From assembly GCA_045660065.1 (NCBI GenBank), contig JAZRDC010000103.1, positions 1 to 33,913 on the forward strand: a DNA stretch of 33,913 nt, given 5' to 3'. The notes under the pieces are model-generated. The model was not told the origin of the DNA and made no database searches. It was given only the letters and a program-made list of their open reading frames with translations. The stretch comes from RGIG2094 sp045660065 (GTDB lineage: Bacteria > Bacillota > Clostridia > RGIG6154). This document shows, one piece after another, positions 31,901 through 33,913 of this stretch. Both the position numbers and the translations under genes were made by a program. Numbering within the stretch: the first letter of the stretch is position 1; each line of letters begins with the position of its first letter.

Positions 31901-33913
31901 TATAAACGGAATTTCATCTGATGGAATACAAACTCCCGAAACCTTTACATCAGGCAACGGAAGCAAGGAAAAACCTTTTGTAATTCTTACTTTAAATGAC
32001 CTTTACAACATAAGAATGTACCCAAGCGCAAACTTTACCATTTTAAGTGATATTGTATGGGGCAGTCTTACATCTGAGGGAATTTTGAACAATGGTGGTA
32101 AAGGTTTTGCGCCAATTGAAAATTTCACAGGCACAATAGACGGCAACAACTCAATAATTTACGGAATTGAAATTTTATATTCTGACAAAGAAAGCGCAGG
32201 ACTTTTCTCACAAAACCACGGCTATATCAAAAATCTCGGTTTTTCAGGAATACGCGTAGAAGGTAATTTATTCTCAGGGGCTCTTTGCGGAAAAAATTTC
32301 GGACATATTGACAATGTAAAAGTCCTTGGCTCACGCATTGGCTCGGCTTCGGGAAATGCGGGGGGCATCTGTGGTGAAAACTTCGGAACAATCAGTTTTT
32401 GCACTAATGACTCTGATGTGTTTGCAGTATCATCAGGTGGTGGTATTGCAGGTATCAATCACAAAACTCTGCTCAACTCATCAAACTACGGCGGAGTTAT
32501 CACCGTATCTGACAATGAACCTGCATATTCAGGCGGTATTGCAGGCAAAAACTTTATGGTTATTGAAAAATGCGTAAACACAGGAAAAGTTCATTCTTAT
32601 TCTGATAAAAAATCCGCATATTCAGGCGGTATTGCAGGTCTTTTGAACGGAAGCGTAAAAAGTAGTTACAACACAGGCGACCACACCGCAAAATCTCCCG
32701 TAGTTTCCCTTGCAGGCGGTATTGCAGGTGGCGGTGAAAAAATTAAGATTTCAAACACCTATAACATTGGTTACGGACTCACATCAAGCCCTGAAAGTTA
32801 CACAGGTTCAATTGTAGGCGCAGGTTCGGGAAGTGTTTCTTCTTCGTATTATGACCACACTTTAACTCTCCCTTGTGGCGGTGAAGCAATAAACGAACTT
32901 TCAGTTTTTGGCATCAATCCTGACGAGTTTGCAAATCTTGACAATCTTACACAATTTTCAAAGGATATATGGGAAATCCCTGCAGGAAGCCATTTCCCTT
33001 ATCCGCAACTTAAAGAAAACCCTCACATAATTAAAACATATTCAGACAATGTTCGTGATTTCGGCGGCGGCGACGGAAGTATTACAAACCCATACAGAAT
33101 TTTAACTGCCGAGCATCTTGACAATGTGCGTAAATACCTTGGAAGTTCTTTTGCTCTTATGGGCAATATTGATATGAGAAGTTACTTGAAAAATCACGAA
33201 TTTGCATCTATCGGCGACAACATTTTCGGATTTTTCGGAACTTTTTCAGGAAACGGATATGAAATCATCGGTCTTGAAACAAAGGGTGATGCCTACGGCG
33301 GTCTTTTCAGACAAAACCACGGTGAAATCTACGACCTTAAAATTTCAGGCGGTCGTTTAAACGGGGAAACATCAGGCGCAATTGCGGCATTGAATAATGG
33401 CCTTATTTACAGATGTTCTTCTGAAACAGATGCAAACATCACCTCAAACAAGCATATATCAATGGGCGGTATTGCAGGTGTTAACCAGTCAAGCGGTATG
33501 ATTGTTTCATGCAGTAATCACACTAATTTGTCAGGAAATGCCCACAGTATCACATCAGGCGGACTTACCGGATCAAACAACGGAGTTATCGCAGGTTCAA
33601 TCAACTATGCAGATGTAAATATTTCAGGTGTTTCACTTGCAATTGCAGGAGGCCTGTCAGGCACCAATTCAGGTACCATTTCTGACAGTGCAAACATCAC
33701 AGATATTACTGCATCAGCCCACTCAGGGGCAGAAACATACGCAGGTGGGCTGTCAGGCACAAATTCAGGTACACTTGTAAACTGCTACTCGGCGGCAAAC
33801 CTTGTTTCAGGAAAAGCCTATGGCGGAATTTGCGCTAACAACACAAAAACTGTTGTAAACTGCTACTATAACAATCAGGTAAACAAGGCTGTTACATTAG
33901 GCGATTGCGATGC
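28968..33913 (+). CDS. Giant SLH and GLUG-repeat surface protein (3' end outside the window)
   Basis: Open to the window edge, at least 1,648 aa. Signal peptide about 1-22 (ending LSASA). SLH-like region about 25-155 (SRQEF; GYGYIKGDENGKINP; LTRAEAAVML; KIITGHDDFTYRPDDFLTVEQ). Then five long modules, each headed by a GGxGSxxNPF-type sequence followed by HLxNIxxYP...F and NIxL, at about residues 163, 437, 722, 995 and 1367. Inside are FxGxFDGxGxxI blocks and many NxGxIxNC/SGGIAGxN units like the GLUG motif. This is a wall-bound, extended beta-helix-type adhesin or substrate binder (inference). Ribosome site AAAGGTG lies upstream of the ATG. I followed the frame by eye and saw no stop. Confidence 0.88.
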   Translation, partial: MKKLFFVLFLCISFVLPLSASADSNISRQEFISMINSSLSISSDTTSPLIDVSRNNPYYNDIKSAVGYGYIKGDENGKINPTSYLTRAEAAVMLGRIMGTKDVKNTDFKDDQLIYDWAKPSVKSLTDLKIITGHDDFTYRPDDFLTVEQCKIIVARIKNNLYGGGTGSKDAPYKINSFFHLRNISLNPGKHFVLTNDINLLNSDFIYYPAKNFSGSLDGKGFKLIGLKSASSHKGIFETVTEKGKILNLKLSTPTEFLSFATENKGTIENCANISGSRKNTFTLNTVYSGNITNINTGTIKNCYNTSNITYSNGVAAGICGVNSGSIVNCFNTGNSEENKASGICALNYSLVENCFSTGYLSGDDSTAIAGKDSDVKPKNCYYTSKMFSPGEKKITQNALISLFVTLADFELTEENDFPTLKSNPFYGNENYTDFAGGDGSYINPFLVSEPKHLENIKKYPQAHFKQTQNISLSEVKDFSAIGSKNAPFTGVYDGAGYEISDLILYSPLSDNISLFGYSSGEIKNLHLKNFLINGNTAIASLVAQNDGTVDNCSSDAYITASTGAGLVFINNGAVLKSTFSGYVKGGPSASAFVYTNNGSLENCFAGGSVTAAKTGGISYVNNSLITSCCSFSLVSGNKTGHLAFDNYGEITKSYYLNGYNAVVSTASNIEAFPRTKIQAQYKDSFELLDFNIWKLSKGDYPELISNPKALSAPENTTDFAGGNGSFANPFKIVTPKHLANISKYPAKSFILMNNIDLSQISKTEGFVQPEIFSGFFDGNGHTLSNLNQKGISSLFNTNYGIISNLATENFTLYGEFTAPVCITNNGVITLCRNNSKITGENVSGITAKNSGTVSRCVSNGNLKGNLAGGISVFNDGEISDCLVSADVIGINGLSKIFGVASGGQILSSMVTGDLYFEKGIGKFYPVSDTPYSFCYYLDRYNEKFEGKIDFSQLITKKDLNGINFSDIWVNQEGKFPYINGISSDGIQTPETFTSGNGSKEKPFVILTLNDLYNIRMYPSANFTILSDIVWGSLTSEGILNNGGKGFAPIENFTGTIDGNNSIIYGIEILYSDKESAGLFSQNHGYIKNLGFSGIRVEGNLFSGALCGKNFGHIDNVKVLGSRIGSASGNAGGICGENFGTISFCTNDSDVFAVSSGGGIAGINHKTLLNSSNYGGVITVSDNEPAYSGGIAGKNFMVIEKCVNTGKVHSYSDKKSAYSGGIAGLLNGSVKSSYNTGDHTAKSPVVSLAGGIAGGGEKIKISNTYNIGYGLTSSPESYTGSIVGAGSGSVSSSYYDHTLTLPCGGEAINELSVFGINPDEFANLDNLTQFSKDIWEIPAGSHFPYPQLKENPHIIKTYSDNVRDFGGGDGSITNPYRILTAEHLDNVRKYLGSSFALMGNIDMRSYLKNHEFASIGDNIFGFFGTFSGNGYEIIGLETKGDAYGGLFRQNHGEIYDLKISGGRLNGETSGAIAALNNGLIYRCSSETDANITSNKHISMGGIAGVNQSSGMIVSCSNHTNLSGNAHSITSGGLTGSNNGVIAGSINYADVNISGVSLAIAGGLSGTNSGTISDSANITDITASAHSGAETYAGGLSGTNSGTLVNCYSAANLVSGKAYGGICANNTKTVVNCYYNNQVNKAVTLGDCD
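29454..33913 (+). repeat. Five in-frame GGxGS-headed modules of the surface protein
   Basis: Module headers start near 29454, 30276, 31131, 31950 and 33066, giving periods of about 274, 285, 273 and 372 codons. Modules tend to end in an IW...FPYLxxNP-type sequence. The fourth is longer because of inserted SGGIAG units, including an exact 23-nt direct repeat at 32523-32545 and 32616-32638. Confidence 0.8.

Overview
The window is AT-rich DNA from a Gram-positive (monoderm), probably anaerobic bacterium of the Clostridia. The evidence is low GC, strong AGGAGG-type ribosome binding sites, TTGACA-N17-TATAAT sigma-A promoters, SLH-domain surface proteins, SH3/NlpC wall hydrolases, an aluminium-resistance/methionine gamma-lyase-like (YnbB) gene and paired half-size chromate transporters. 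The exact lineage cannot be fixed from sequence alone. I see no phage, insertion sequence or CRISPR.

Layout. (1) 168-1505: an intact D-Ala-D-Ala carboxypeptidase, converging through a two-way terminator on an AraC-linked unit (4216-1564). That unit holds an AraC regulator with an apparent frameshift near its 5' end and two tandem paralogues of an unassigned family. Both promoters carry the same 14-bp element directly at the -35 box. (2) 4375-7059: a large SLH surface protein, divergent from murD. (3) 7287-13218: a tight operon of murD, three consecutive M42-type peptidase genes, a ynbB-like PLP enzyme and rnhA. The third M42 gene has lost key catalytic and metal-binding residues. (4) 13297-15871: a VanY-type carboxypeptidase with a stalk domain, a tRNA-Asn gene, a 200-bp hairpin-rich stretch and an SH3-SH3-NlpC/P60 hydrolase. 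(5) 25116-16033, minus strand: a nine-gene run of phosphoglucomutase, O-antigen-polymerase-like protein, GT2, polyprenyl-phosphate sugar transferase, a DD-carboxypeptidase homologue with a ruined active site, TatD and two chromate transporter halves. (6) 25272-28313: a small membrane protein and two FAD-dependent oxidoreductases. (7) 28428 to the window end: a YkgJ-type cysteine-cluster protein, then a giant SLH plus GLUG-repeat surface protein that runs off the edge.

Theme. Most of the window concerns the cell envelope: peptidoglycan precursor synthesis (murD), peptide trimming (DacF-like, VanY-like), hydrolysis (NlpC/P60), surface polysaccharide assembly (PGM, GT2, sugar transferase, polymerase) and wall-anchored SLH proteins. 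Two observations stand out. Two separate gene clusters each carry a catalytically dead-looking member next to, or in the same window as, intact paralogues (M42 and DD-carboxypeptidase). The AraC unit has a shared promoter element that suggests autoregulation plus control of the paralogue pair.
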